Assembly: GCA_017467895.1 (NCBI GenBank)
Contig: JAFUKB010000026.1
Span: forward strand, 1-47,260
From: Clostridia bacterium
GTDB taxonomy: Bacteria; Bacillota; Clostridia; Christensenellales; UBA1242
Length of the DNA: 47,260 nucleotides
Direction: 5' to 3'
Every line of letters begins with the position of its first letter. Position 1 is the stretch's first letter. The notes under the pieces were generated by a model, which saw nothing but the letters and a program-made list of their open reading frames with translations, searched no databases and was not told the origin of the DNA. Both the position numbers and the translations under genes were made by a program. Positions 16,820-25,213 of this stretch are shown here, one piece after another.

Positions 16820-18028
16820 GTGAAAAAGTTTTTATGTGCTCTACTAATATTTTTTGTTTTTGTCAGTAGCCCCATTTATTCAAACCGTGTTTATGACTTT
16901 TCTTACTCGGTTGTTTATGCTCAGGAAAGTGCAAATGAAGATGCTGAAGAAGAGATTATGGGCAATATTGAAAATCAACTGGCAAACTTAGATACTTATG
17001 AATTGGATTTAATTTTAAAAGATATTGCAAACAACTCGCTTATTGGCGACGAGATGTCGTTTTCGCAAAAGATACAAAACATTATAAACGGAGAACTTAG
17101 TATTGATGCAACATCGTTTTTTGAATATATTTCCCAAGTGTTTATTGATGATATCATAGGTTTTTTGCCATACATGTGTTTAATTATTGCTATTGCGGTG
17201 CTGTATAGCATGGTTAACTCTTCGCATAGCGGCAAAAACAAAAGTTTGAGCGATGTTATACACTTTGTTTGTTATGGAGCAACTGTTGTTATTGTCGTTG
17301 TGTGGATAACAAAATTAGTAACATTAACCACAACCATATTAAACAGTGTCCAAACTCAAATGGGGTTGATTTTTCCTTTATTGCTGACGGTTTTAACTGC
17401 TTTAGGTGGCAGTGTGTCGGTAAGTGTTTATCAGCCTGCAATGGCTATGCTTTCGGGCACAGTTGTTGCTGTTTTTTCAAATATTTTAATGCCAATTTTT
17501 ACCTTTATGCTTGTATTTACAATTATTTCTCATCTTACTACAAATATTAAGTTTAACAAATTTGCAGACTTTTTTGGTTCTGTGTTTAAGTGGATTATGG
17601 GAATAGTGCTTATGCTTTTTTCGGCTTTTGTGTCAATACAGGGGCTTATGGCTGGTAGCATAGACGGTGTGTCAATTAAAACTGCAAAATATACAATTAA
17701 AAGCGCAGTCCCAATTATTGGTGGTTTTTTGTCTGATGGTGTTAATTTGATTATGGCATCAAGCATGTTGATAAAAAATGCTATTGGTGTTGGTGGGATT
17801 TTGATATTGTTTGCAACAATTTTGGGGCCGATAATAAAAATTGTGGTTTTTTCATTTTTAATGAAACTGGCAAGTGCAATTTTAGAGCCGATTTCTGACA
17901 GCAGGATTACCAATTTTGTGTCTGGTGTTGCAAAATGCATACAACTTTTGGTTGCACTAATTTTGGGGGTTGTTTTTATGTATTTTATAACTGTGGGTTT
18001 GGTTATGTGTAGTGCCAATGTTTTTTAA
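16820..18028 (+). CDS. spoIIIAE: Stage III sporulation protein AE
   Basis: Large membrane subunit of the SpoIIIA complex. The 402 residues begin with a signal peptide (KKFLCALLIFFVFVSSPIYS) and an extracytoplasmic acidic segment (about 35-110), then seven or so membrane helices with the characteristic VSVYQPAMAMLSG and SDGVNLIMASSMLIKNAIG regions. The start is a GTG with GAGGAG only 3 nt upstream; the signal peptide supports it. It is followed by a run of eight G bases that acts as part of the spoIIIAF ribosome binding site. Confidence 0.95.
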   Translation: MKKFLCALLIFFVFVSSPIYSNRVYDFSYSVVYAQESANEDAEEEIMGNIENQLANLDTYELDLILKDIANNSLIGDEMSFSQKIQNIINGELSIDATSFFEYISQVFIDDIIGFLPYMCLIIAIAVLYSMVNSSHSGKNKSLSDVIHFVCYGATVVIVVVWITKLVTLTTTILNSVQTQMGLIFPLLLTVLTALGGSVSVSVYQPAMAMLSGTVVAVFSNILMPIFTFMLVFTIISHLTTNIKFNKFADFFGSVFKWIMGIVLMLFSAFVSIQGLMAGSIDGVSIKTAKYTIKSAVPIIGGFLSDGVNLIMASSMLIKNAIGVGGILILFATILGPIIKIVVFSFLMKLASAILEPISDSRITNFVSGVAKCIQLLVALILGVVFMYFITVGLVMCSANVF

Positions 18029-18041
18029 GGGGGGGGATAAT

Positions 18042-18530
18042 GTGTCATCAATTTCGAGTTGGGTTTTAAGCATTGCGGGTGTATGTGTGTTGTCTGTTGT
18101 AGCAGATTTAATATTGCCTGAAGGGAAAACTAATCATGTAATAAAAAATGTCTTTTCGTATGTTGTTATATTGGTTGCAATCTCTCCGATACCGTCTTTA
18201 ATAAATGGAAATTGGTCGCTTGATGGACTGTTTTCAAGTGTAGAGTTTGAGATTCAAGATGAATATATCTATAACTTAAATCAAGCAAAACTTGACGGGT
18301 GGGTATCGTCAATAGAAGTTGGTTTAGAGGAAAAAGGCATAGTTGGTGCTGTGGTGTCAATTTCGGCTAATATTTTTGAGCAGGACATGCAAATTGAGGC
18401 GGTTTATGTCGATTTGTATAATGCGGTTATATCTTCAAATTTACAGAATACAAATATACAAACGGAGGTGGTTGGTGTAGTTTTGGAATTTATTAATATT
18501 GATAAAAGTAAGGTGACGATTTATGAGTGA
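18042..18530 (+). CDS. spoIIIAF: Stage III sporulation protein AF
   Basis: SpoIIIAF anchors a ring-building-motif domain in the mother-cell membrane. From the GTG at 18042 the 162 residues have two membrane helices (SWVLSIAGVCVLSVVADLIL and NVFSYVVILVAISPIPSLI) followed by a soluble domain of about 100 residues. The GTG is preceded by a G-rich site (eight G in a row at 18029-18036). Its end overlaps the spoIIIAG start. Confidence 0.9.
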   Translation: MSSISSWVLSIAGVCVLSVVADLILPEGKTNHVIKNVFSYVVILVAISPIPSLINGNWSLDGLFSSVEFEIQDEYIYNLNQAKLDGWVSSIEVGLEEKGIVGAVVSISANIFEQDMQIEAVYVDLYNAVISSNLQNTNIQTEVVGVVLEFINIDKSKVTIYE

Positions 18531-19089
18531 TAATCAAACAAAAAAATCTTTTTGGGATAAAATTCCTTTGATAAACAAAATCAAGAATGTTAAATATTTA
18601 CAATATATTTTAATAGGTTTGTTCGTGCTTGTTTTGGGGCTTATATTTATGTCATCAAAAGGCACAACGGTTAAAGAGGGTGAAAACTCATCAACTCTTA
18701 CTGCTGAGGCGCATGCTGAATATTTAGAGGATAAATTATCAAGCATTTTAAGCCAAATTGCAGATGCTGGAAAGGTTAGTGTTATGATTACACTTGACGG
18801 CGGAATGAAATACGAGTATGCAACAGAAAGTGAGGAGATAACAACTTCAAATGAAATAGGCGATAACACAAACACAAAAACAACAAAAACCGAAGAGGTT
18901 GTTATTGTAAATATAAACGGTCAAGCAACTCCTTTGGTCATTAAAGAAAGTTACCCTGAAATCTGTGGCGTTGTGGTTGTGGCTAGTGGGGCAAGCAGAG
19001 CGCAGGTAAAATTGAATATTATGAATGCAATAACGGCACTCCTAAATGTTGATGAGTCTTGTATTCAAATATTAATTGGTGCTGATTAA
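18523..19089 (+). CDS. spoIIIAG: Stage III sporulation protein AG
   Basis: SpoIIIAG forms a large ring in the intermembrane space of the engulfed forespore. The 188 residues have one membrane helix near 25-45 (YLQYILIGLFVLVLGLIFM), then a ring-building motif domain with the signature GVVVVASGASRAQVKLNIMNAI and ALLNVDESCIQILIG at the end. The ATG at 18523 overlaps the spoIIIAF stop. Confidence 0.94.
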   Translation: MSDNQTKKSFWDKIPLINKIKNVKYLQYILIGLFVLVLGLIFMSSKGTTVKEGENSSTLTAEAHAEYLEDKLSSILSQIADAGKVSVMITLDGGMKYEYATESEEITTSNEIGDNTNTKTTKTEEVVIVNINGQATPLVIKESYPEICGVVVVASGASRAQVKLNIMNAITALLNVDESCIQILIGAD

Positions 19090-19284
19090 TGTGAGCGTGT
19101 GGTTCAGAGAATTATTGTTTGTGCTAAAAGTTATAACCGTGCGCGCTTTGCATATGCTTTGCTATTTTAAAGTTGTGGGACGAAACAAGTATTAAATTAA
19201 AATTATTAAAATATCATATGTAATGAGTCATAAATTTGTGATTAGGTTAATATATTAAGTCAAGAACAAAAAAGGAGATATTAT

Positions 19285-19761
19285 ATGAAGAAAAAAACAA
19301 AAGTGTTTATTTTGGTTGCCATGGTGTTGTTGCTTGGTGTAACTGGTTATTTAAACATTGCACTAAACAATAAAGTTACACAAACTTCAACAACAACTTA
19401 TACGAGTGCAAATTATTTTGCAACATATCGTGAAGATAGACAAGCAACTAGAGATCAAGAATTGTTGTATTATGATGCTATTATAACAAGTGAAGATTCA
19501 AGTGAAGATGCAAAAACTAAAGCCGAAGCAAAAAAACTTGCCATTGTTGAGCAGATGGAATCAGAATTGGTAATTGAGGGGTTAATTAAGGCAAAGGGGT
19601 TTGAGGATTGCATTGTTACTAACATAGAGCCAAATGTAAAAATAGTAGTAAAGTGTGCAGATGCAACATTAACAACAAGCGAGGTTGCTCAAATAGTTTC
19701 AATTATCAAGGAACAAACATCGGCGGGTATTGATAATATTCAAATTACTCCAGTTGAATAA
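19285..19761 (+). CDS. spoIIIAH: Stage III sporulation protein AH
   Basis: Partner of the forespore protein SpoIIQ, related to YscJ/EscJ ring proteins of type III secretion. The 158 residues have an N-terminal membrane helix (VFILVAMVLLLGVTGYLNIAL), the family segment YFATYREDRQATRDQELLYYD (split about 45-65), and the C-terminal ring domain with MESELVIEGLIKAKGFEDCIV. AAAAGGAG precedes the ATG. Unlike the rest of the operon it is separated from spoIIIAG by about 195 nt of non-coding sequence, in which I see no clear terminator or promoter. Confidence 0.92.
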   Translation: MKKKTKVFILVAMVLLLGVTGYLNIALNNKVTQTSTTTYTSANYFATYREDRQATRDQELLYYDAIITSEDSSEDAKTKAEAKKLAIVEQMESELVIEGLIKAKGFEDCIVTNIEPNVKIVVKCADATLTTSEVAQIVSIIKEQTSAGIDNIQITPVE

Positions 19762-19848
19762 TTTTGCTTTTTGTTGACTGACTTGGCCTAAATTAACTTG
19801 TAAAAAGGTTTCAATAAAAAGTTGTGGAAATTTAGATTAAAAAAATAA

Positions 19849-19877
19849 TTGCAAATAACCTTGCTATATGCTATACT
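19849..19877 (+). promoter_or_regulatory. Strong promoter of the asp23-nusB-xseAB-proS operon
   Basis: TTGCAA at 19849-19854 and TATACT at 19872-19877 are 17 nt apart, and TGC directly precedes the -10 (extended -10). One of the clearest promoters in the window. Confidence 0.75.
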
Positions 19878-19890
19878 TTTAAAAAGTATA
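19872..19890. promoter_or_regulatory. Perfect palindrome over the asp23 promoter -10 and start site
   Basis: TATACTTTT (19872-19880) and AAAAGTATA (19882-19890) are perfect inverted copies around one base. The palindrome covers the -10 and the predicted start, where a repressor could bind. It may also be chance in AT-rich DNA. Confidence 0.35.
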
Positions 19891-19905
19891 TAGTGAGGTT
19901 TTTTT

Positions 19906-20289
19906 ATGGTTCAAATAGAAGACAATGTTTCGGCAAACAAGGGTAAAACCACTTGTGATAAAAGAATACTTCTTTCAATTATCAGCCTTGCAACAAAAGA
20001 AATTAGTGGCGTTAGTGAACTGGTAGATACTCCTGCCACAATTTTGAAGCGCATGTTTAAAAACAACGAAAGCAAAGGTGTTAAACTAAAAATTTCTCCA
20101 AACGGAAAAATTACCGTTGATGTATATATAAAGGTTTATGCGGGGACTAATGTTCCAGATATAAGTTTTAGAGTGCAAGAAAACATTAAAACAAACATTT
20201 CTTCGATGGTTGATTTAAAAACAGGGAAAATAAATGTTCATGTTGTTGGTGTTAATTTTGTTCAACAAAAGGAAGAAGGGGTTATTTAA
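19906..20289 (+). CDS. Asp23/Gls24 (DUF322) family protein
   Basis: Member of the Asp23/YqhY family, cytoplasmic proteins linked to cell-envelope stress and, for YqhY, to fatty-acid synthesis control. The 127 residues show the family pattern: ISLATKEISGVSELVD near 27-42, a KGVKLKISPNGKITVDVYIKVYAG strand pair, and VQENIKTNISSMVDLKTGKINVHVVGV near the end. First gene of an operon with nusB, as is common in Firmicutes; this gene also opens the OLE RNA neighbourhood described in Bacillus halodurans. Confidence 0.9.
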   Translation: MVQIEDNVSANKGKTTCDKRILLSIISLATKEISGVSELVDTPATILKRMFKNNESKGVKLKISPNGKITVDVYIKVYAGTNVPDISFRVQENIKTNISSMVDLKTGKINVHVVGVNFVQQKEEGVI

Positions 20290-20291
20290 TA

Positions 20292-20711
20292 ATGCGAAGT
20301 TTAGCAAGAGAAACTGCGTTTAAGGTTGTTTATAAAAGTTTGTTTTTAAATGGCGATTTGACTGTTGATGAACTTTTGGAAGAAGATAAAATAACCGAAG
20401 AAGAAGATAAAGATTATGTTGAAGATAGCAAGTTTATTTCTGAACTTGTTTCTCTTTATGCGCAAAACCAAAACCAAATAAATGAAATCATAAATTCGAA
20501 ACTCAAAGGCTATACTCCCGAAAGGGTGTATAGAATAGATAGGGCAATTTTGGCTATAGCAATAACCGAAATGCTTTTTTATAAACAAACTCCGTTTAAG
20601 GTTGTAATTAATGAAGCGGTTGAAATTGCAAAAAAGTATTCAACTGAAAAAAGTTATTCGTTTGTAAATGGTGTGTTAAAAGCAATCGTAGAGGAGCAAA
20701 ATGTCATATAA
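20292..20711 (+). CDS. nusB: Transcription antitermination factor NusB
   Basis: All-helical RNA-binding protein that, with NusE, forms rRNA antitermination complexes. The 139 residues begin with the signature RSLARETAFKVVYKSLF and include YTPERVYRIDRAILAIAITEMLF (about 82-104) and FKVVINEAVEIAKKYSTEKSYSFVNGVL. GAAGGGG precedes the ATG; its end overlaps xseA by 11 nt. Confidence 0.95.
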   Translation: MRSLARETAFKVVYKSLFLNGDLTVDELLEEDKITEEEDKDYVEDSKFISELVSLYAQNQNQINEIINSKLKGYTPERVYRIDRAILAIAITEMLFYKQTPFKVVINEAVEIAKKYSTEKSYSFVNGVLKAIVEEQNVI

Positions 20712-21879
20712 ACCAGTAACCGTTACTCAATTAAGCACTTATTTAAAACAAATTTTTGATGCTGAAGAACTGTTGCATAACATAAGTGTGGTTGGTGAAC
20801 TCTCGGGCTATTCAAATGTTAGGGGTACTGCTTACTTTACATTAAAAGACGCTGGCAGTGCCCTTTCTTGTGTTTGTTTTACTGCAACTGAATTTGTCGG
20901 TTTCAAAAATGGCGATAGTGTTATAGTAGTAGGAACACCTCGCTATTATGTTAAGGGAGGAAAACTCAACTTTAATGTAACCCACATAGAGCATTATGGT
21001 GAAAGTGTTTTATATAAACAATTTTTGGAGTTAAAGTCCCGCTTAGAGGCATTGGGTTATTTTGAATCTTCGCACAAAAAAAGTCTTCCGCAAAACATTA
21101 GGCGAATTGGTGTGGTTTCAAGCGAGGGTGGCGCTGTTATTCAAGATATAATTAATGTTCGAACAAGGCGCAATCCAAACATTGATATAGTTTTATATCC
21201 AGTTAAAGTTCAGGGCGATGGTGCTGAGGTTGAAATTGCAAATGCTATACAGGCACTTGATGAATATGATGTCGATGTAATAGTTGTTGCAAGGGGCGGT
21301 GGAAGCATGGAAGATTTGCAACCATTTAATACTGAGATTGTTGCAACAGCAACATATAATTGCAAAAAGTTTATTATGTCGGCTGTGGGGCATGAAACAG
21401 ATTATACTATTATAGATTTTTGCAGTGATATGCGTGCTCCAACTCCAAGCGCTGCGGCAGAATTGTTGTGTGATAATATTTCCGATAAAAAAGAGCATGT
21501 GTTAAACTTGGTTTCTCTTTTAAATAAATCAATTATTAATTATTATGAAAATAAGTTTAATGGGCTACATATTGCCAAGAATGCATTAGATAAAGCATAT
21601 GATTATATGATTCAAGATACACTGTCTGTAGAGAACAGGGTTATAGAGGCTTTTATAAAGGCGTTTAAAAACTATTTCGAAATAAAGCAAATAGAACTTA
21701 ATCATAAAGTTGATTTGCTTGGAAAACTAAACCCAAATGAGGTGCTTAAACTTGGTTATTCAACAATAAGAACCTCAAAAGGATATGTTACAAGCAAATC
21801 TGATGTAGGTGTGGGGGACGAAATAGAAGTTTCTGTTAAAGATGGTAGCATTATGGCAACGGTTGTTGATGTGAGGTAA
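20701..21879 (+). CDS. xseA: Exodeoxyribonuclease VII large subunit
   Basis: Catalytic subunit of the ATP-independent, metal-independent single-strand exonuclease. The 392 residues have an N-terminal OB domain (VTQLSTYLKQIFDAEELLHNISVVGELSG to about 100) and the catalytic region with RIGVVSSEGGAVIQDI, VARGGGSMEDLQPFN and SAVGHETDYTIIDFCSDMRAPTPSAAAE. Then comes a helical region for XseB binding, shorter than usual. Translationally coupled to nusB; followed 4 nt later by xseB. Confidence 0.95.
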   Translation: MSYKPVTVTQLSTYLKQIFDAEELLHNISVVGELSGYSNVRGTAYFTLKDAGSALSCVCFTATEFVGFKNGDSVIVVGTPRYYVKGGKLNFNVTHIEHYGESVLYKQFLELKSRLEALGYFESSHKKSLPQNIRRIGVVSSEGGAVIQDIINVRTRRNPNIDIVLYPVKVQGDGAEVEIANAIQALDEYDVDVIVVARGGGSMEDLQPFNTEIVATATYNCKKFIMSAVGHETDYTIIDFCSDMRAPTPSAAAELLCDNISDKKEHVLNLVSLLNKSIINYYENKFNGLHIAKNALDKAYDYMIQDTLSVENRVIEAFIKAFKNYFEIKQIELNHKVDLLGKLNPNEVLKLGYSTIRTSKGYVTSKSDVGVGDEIEVSVKDGSIMATVVDVR

Positions 21880-21883
21880 TTTT

Positions 21884-22105
21884 ATGGATTATGAAAAACA
21901 AATAAATGAGTTAGAGGAAATAATAAAGACGCTAGAAAGTGGCGAGGCAAAATTTGACCAAGCGGTTGCACTTTATGAAAGAGGTGCGGTGCTTTGCAAA
22001 AACTTGACAAAGTCTTTTGAAGAGGCTAAAGGCAAAATTGTTGTAATTAGAGAAGAACTTATGGGAATTCTTAAAGAAGAACCATTGTTTAAAGAGGAAA
22101 ATTAG
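21884..22105 (+). CDS. xseB: Exodeoxyribonuclease VII small subunit
   Basis: The 73-residue two-helix protein has the family pattern YEKQINELEEIIKTLESGEAKFDQAVALYERGAVLCK. It binds the XseA helical arms. It ends just before proS; in most OLE-bearing genomes ispA and dxs come next, but not here. Confidence 0.94.
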   Translation: MDYEKQINELEEIIKTLESGEAKFDQAVALYERGAVLCKNLTKSFEEAKGKIVVIREELMGILKEEPLFKEEN

Positions 22106-22113
22106 GAGAAAAT

Positions 22114-23829
22114 ATGAGATTATCAAAATTAGTAGGAGAAAGAACAAAAGAAACACCTGCATCTGCTACGGTTAAAAGTCAGGCACTTTTGATGCGAGCG
22201 GGTTATATTAAACAGGTTAGCAATGGTATTTATTCCATGCTTACTCCAGCACAAAAAGTAAGTTGCAAAATTCAAAATATAATTCGTCAAGAGATGAACA
22301 AGATTGACGGGCAGGAAGTTTTATTTCCTGTTGTTATGCCTCGTGAAATGTGGGATGAAAGTGGCAGATATTCATCTATTGGGTCAGAAATGGTTCGATT
22401 TAAAGATAGAACTGGGCATGACATGTTGCTTGGCATGACTCATGAAGAGGCGGCAGTTCATATGGCAAAAAACATTGTTAAATCTTATGAACAGTTGCCA
22501 TGCATGATATATCAAATTCAAACAAAGTTTCGTGATGAGGCTCGTTCTAGGGCGGGGTTAATTAGGGTGCGTGAATTCACAATGAAAGACGCATACTCGT
22601 TCCACACCTCTCAGGCTGACCTTGAAGAGTACTACAATAGGGTGTATAATGCATACTTTAATATATACAAGAGGTTGGGGTTGAAGAATGTAATTGCGGT
22701 TGCGAGTGATTCTGGAATGATGGGTGGAAAGGTTGCTCATGAATATATGTTGCTCACTGATATTGGTGAGGATAGCATTGCAATTTGTTCTGATTGTGAC
22801 TATAAAGCAAATGTTGAAGTTGCAACTGGCATTTTAGATAAAGTAGACTGCGTGAGCGAGGAACTCAAAGAGGTATTTACTGGAGAGGCAAAAACAATAG
22901 AAGAAATATGTAACTTCTTCAAAATTAATCCATCGCAAACATGCAAGGCGGTTTGTTATGCAATGGAGGGAGAGCAAGATAAATCTTTAATTGTTTTTGT
23001 TCGTGGCGATTTAGATGTTAGCGAGGCGAAAGTTAAAGCAATTATTGGAAAAGATATTGCTCCAAAAGATTTAGATGAAACGCTTTTGGTCAAAGGTAAT
23101 ATTGGTCCATTAGGTTTGCACTCAGATAGCCTAATTGTGCTTTTTGACGAGTCGTTAAAAAATGAAAACAATTTGGTCTGTGGTGCCAACAAAGAGGGGT
23201 ATCATATTACAGGTCTTTGTGTTGAGCGTGATTTATTATGGGCAAAATTTGCTGATGTTTCAAAGGTTAAAGATGGTGAGTTGTGTCCAATTTGTGGTAA
23301 AGGTGTGTTAAAGGTTGAGCGGGGTGTTGAAATTGGAAATATTTTTCAATTAGGTACTAAATATACAAAACCTATGAATATGCTTGTTCATATGCCAGAT
23401 GGAACAGAATTGAATCCTATTATGGGTTGTTATGGTATTGGTGTTGGCAGAAATTTGGCATGCATTGCTGAAGAAAGTGCTGACGAAAAAGGTCTTGTTT
23501 GGAATATGAATGTTGCTCCATGGGAGGTTGTGTTATGTCCATTAAGGCTTGATGATGAGTCTGTTTTGACAAAGGCTGAAAACCTTTATTCCGCACTTAA
23601 AGATGCTGGCGTTGATGTGCTTTATGATGACCGTGCTTCGGTTTCTGCAGGTGTAAAATTTGCCGATAGTGAGTTGATGGGGATCCCTGTTAGGGTTGTT
23701 ATTAGTCCTAGAAGTCTGGCAGATAATTGTGTGGAGGTTTCTTTTAGGCAAACTGGAGAGAAACAAATGATGTCATATGATGATGCGGTTGAATTTTTAG
23801 TTAAGTTTGTGGCAAATTCAAAGTTTTAA
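22114..23829 (+). CDS. proS: Prolyl-tRNA synthetase, bacterial type
   Basis: Class II aminoacyl-tRNA synthetase that charges tRNA-Pro, with an inserted editing domain that removes mis-attached alanine. The 571 residues have motif 1 (around NGIYSMLTPAQKV), motif 2 (FRDEARSRAGLIRVREFTMKDAYSF, about 146-170), the editing insertion (about 225-395), and motif 3 (GCYGIGVGRNLACIAEE, about 440-456), then an anticodon-binding domain. TAGGAGAAA precedes the ATG. It ends the asp23 operon, with a terminator 7 nt after the stop. Its position between xseB and the OLE RNA replaces the ispA-dxs pair found elsewhere. No T-box leader is present, since the gene lies 8 nt after xseB. Confidence 0.97.
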   Translation: MRLSKLVGERTKETPASATVKSQALLMRAGYIKQVSNGIYSMLTPAQKVSCKIQNIIRQEMNKIDGQEVLFPVVMPREMWDESGRYSSIGSEMVRFKDRTGHDMLLGMTHEEAAVHMAKNIVKSYEQLPCMIYQIQTKFRDEARSRAGLIRVREFTMKDAYSFHTSQADLEEYYNRVYNAYFNIYKRLGLKNVIAVASDSGMMGGKVAHEYMLLTDIGEDSIAICSDCDYKANVEVATGILDKVDCVSEELKEVFTGEAKTIEEICNFFKINPSQTCKAVCYAMEGEQDKSLIVFVRGDLDVSEAKVKAIIGKDIAPKDLDETLLVKGNIGPLGLHSDSLIVLFDESLKNENNLVCGANKEGYHITGLCVERDLLWAKFADVSKVKDGELCPICGKGVLKVERGVEIGNIFQLGTKYTKPMNMLVHMPDGTELNPIMGCYGIGVGRNLACIAEESADEKGLVWNMNVAPWEVVLCPLRLDDESVLTKAENLYSALKDAGVDVLYDDRASVSAGVKFADSELMGIPVRVVISPRSLADNCVEVSFRQTGEKQMMSYDDAVEFLVKFVANSKF

Positions 23830-23835
23830 CATTAA

Positions 23836-23864
23836 AATCAAGGTTGTAATGCCTTGATTTTTTT
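23836..23864 (+). terminator. Intrinsic terminator after proS
   Basis: AATCAAGG (23836-23843) pairs with CCTTGATT (23852-23859), followed by a T-run to 23864. It should separate the proS transcript from the OLE RNA. Confidence 0.8.
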
Positions 23865-23880
23865 ATAAAAATGTGATACT
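23854..23880 (+). promoter_or_regulatory. Possible own promoter of the OLE RNA
   Basis: An extended -10, TGT followed by GATACT (23875-23880), lies just before the structured RNA. The only -35-like hexamer, TTGATT at 23854-23859, overlaps the terminator arm and has a short 15-nt spacer. A start near 23887 would agree with the 5' edge of the RNA. Confidence 0.4.
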
Positions 23881-23883
23881 ATT

Positions 23884-24440
23884 TAGTTGAAGGTGCAGTA
23901 TCCTAGTCATCTGAACCCATCTGGAAGGCGATTTAATGGCGTCGAAGGGCATATCTGTGAAGTTTTTGGTGTTTGCCTTGGTTGCCCAAACCGGGGTGGA
24001 TGCTGAGAGTTAAGATTTTTGGGAGGGCTGTAACGGCATATGGCTTTAAACCCAATTTTCGTGGAGACCTACTGCGGTGAGGACGGTTTAGTCCTTACTC
24101 TTTGGGCGTGAACCTGCATACGACAAAAATTGTGTGCAGTGTAGCCTGCCTTGAGTGGATGTTCGGGGATTTGGCGTTTTTGGTTGGTTTACAAATTAGC
24201 GCTGTTTGTATTTTGACTATGCTAATGAAACGGCATTTGCAAAAAAGGCTAAGGCTGGGCGATGGTGTTTGGGAAAACCTCTAGGCTGTTGGCACATTTA
24301 TGTGTCAAGTATTTTAGGGATTATAGTGCGCTCTTAGTGGCAATTCGGTAAAAGGCTTGCTGTTAAAAGGAAACTGCTTTTTGGTGACAAAAAGTCAGGC
24401 AAGTGGGAAATCCAACCGAACCTATGTCGCAAGGTTTACT
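23884..24440 (+). ncRNA. ole: OLE RNA (ornate, large, extremophilic RNA)
   Basis: About 560 nt without a credible gene, G-rich relative to its surroundings and full of stable hairpins. Those I checked: GTGAGGAC (24077-24084) with GTCCTTAC (24091-24098); TGCATAC (24115-24121) with GTGTGCA (24132-24138); CTTGC (24356-24360) with GCAAG (24399-24403) enclosing CTGCTTTTT with AAAAAG-T-CAG (24374-24398); and AACCT (24419-24423) with AGGTT (24432-24436) near the 3' end. The neighbourhood is the known OLE one: asp23-nusB-xseA-xseB upstream and oapA-argR-recN-spoIVB downstream. OLE RNA forms a membrane-bound ribonucleoprotein with OapA; in B. halodurans its loss affects growth in cold, alcohol and raised magnesium. 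Exact ends are estimated. Confidence 0.87.
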
Positions 24441-24518
24441 TAAAATATTGCCTTCTAATTTAATCAATAAAAGTCATTTTTGTTGTGGCTTATATCATAT
24501 AATACAAAAAGGAAAATT

Positions 24519-25154
24519 ATGGAAGATAACCCGAAGCGGAAGCAGAAAGTGAAAAAACAACAGGTGCATTCTCGTTGGCCGCTTAAAATATTTGTTATGG
24601 CAGTGGCTTTGTCTTTGTCATTTAGTTTGTTGTCTGAATTTGTAATGGGTAGCACGGGAGTTATTATCGCGGTGATAATAATAATCTTGTTTGTTGGATT
24701 GGCAATAATAACTGATATGATTGGTGTTGCAGTAACTGCTTGTTCAAAAGAACCATTTATTGCAATGTGTTCAAAAAAGGTTAGGGGTGCAAAAGAAGGA
24801 TTAATGCTTGTTCGTAATGCTGACAAGGTTTCATCTTTGTGTGCTGATGTTGTGGGTGATGTTTGCGGTATTTTAAGTGGTGCGGCTGGTGCTAGCATTG
24901 TGGCAAAAATAACTGTGAATTTACAAAATGCAAGTTTGGCAATTTTGATTGCATCTCTAATAACTGCATTAATTGCTGGCGTGACAATATTTGGTAAGGC
25001 TCTTGGAAAGCGTAAGGCTATTGATAATTGTAATTCGATAGTTCTAAGAGTGGGTAAGTTGTTAAGTTTGTTTATAAAACAACCAAAGAATAAAAAGAAA
25101 AAACAAGAGCAGTCTAATTCGCTGGAGGAGTCTGTTAAACAAGAGCAAGACTAA
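24519..25154 (+). CDS. oapA: OLE-associated protein OapA, membrane RNA-binding protein
   Basis: OapA binds OLE RNA and holds it at the membrane. From ATG 24519 (AAAGGA upstream) the protein has 211 residues, with a basic N-terminus (KRKQKVKKQQVHSRWPLK) and two hydrophobic segments at about 25-70 that run into DMIGVAVTACSKEPFIAM. A conserved loop NADKVSSLCADVVGDVCG carries the DxxxD motif reported for this family. Two further hydrophobic segments (about 128-170) and a Lys/Gln/Glu-rich tail follow. It lies directly downstream of the OLE RNA and before argR, as in other OLE genomes. A terminator follows. The longer frame from 24480 has no ribosome binding site. Confidence 0.87.
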   Translation: MEDNPKRKQKVKKQQVHSRWPLKIFVMAVALSLSFSLLSEFVMGSTGVIIAVIIIILFVGLAIITDMIGVAVTACSKEPFIAMCSKKVRGAKEGLMLVRNADKVSSLCADVVGDVCGILSGAAGASIVAKITVNLQNASLAILIASLITALIAGVTIFGKALGKRKAIDNCNSIVLRVGKLLSLFIKQPKNKKKKQEQSNSLEESVKQEQD

Positions 25155-25183
25155 GTTTATTTTAATAATATTGAACATTATAG

Positions 25184-25213
25184 GTAAGGGCTATTTATGC
25201 CCTTGCTTTTTTT
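25184..25213 (+). terminator. Intrinsic terminator after oapA
   Basis: GTAAGGGC (25184-25191) pairs with GCCCTTGC (25199-25206, one G-T pair) and is followed by seven T to 25213. Confidence 0.8.

Noticed and set aside
17530..18018. 162-codon minus-strand frame opposite spoIIIAE
   Set aside because: Complement of membrane-helix codons; no independent support.
19090..19284. Possible sigma-E promoter before spoIIIAH
   Set aside because: CATAA- and TAATAT-like pieces exist, but none fits a sigma-E consensus at correct spacing.
24102..24284. 60-codon frame inside the OLE RNA
   Set aside because: No ribosome binding site, and it overlaps RNA stems whose pairing explains the sequence better.
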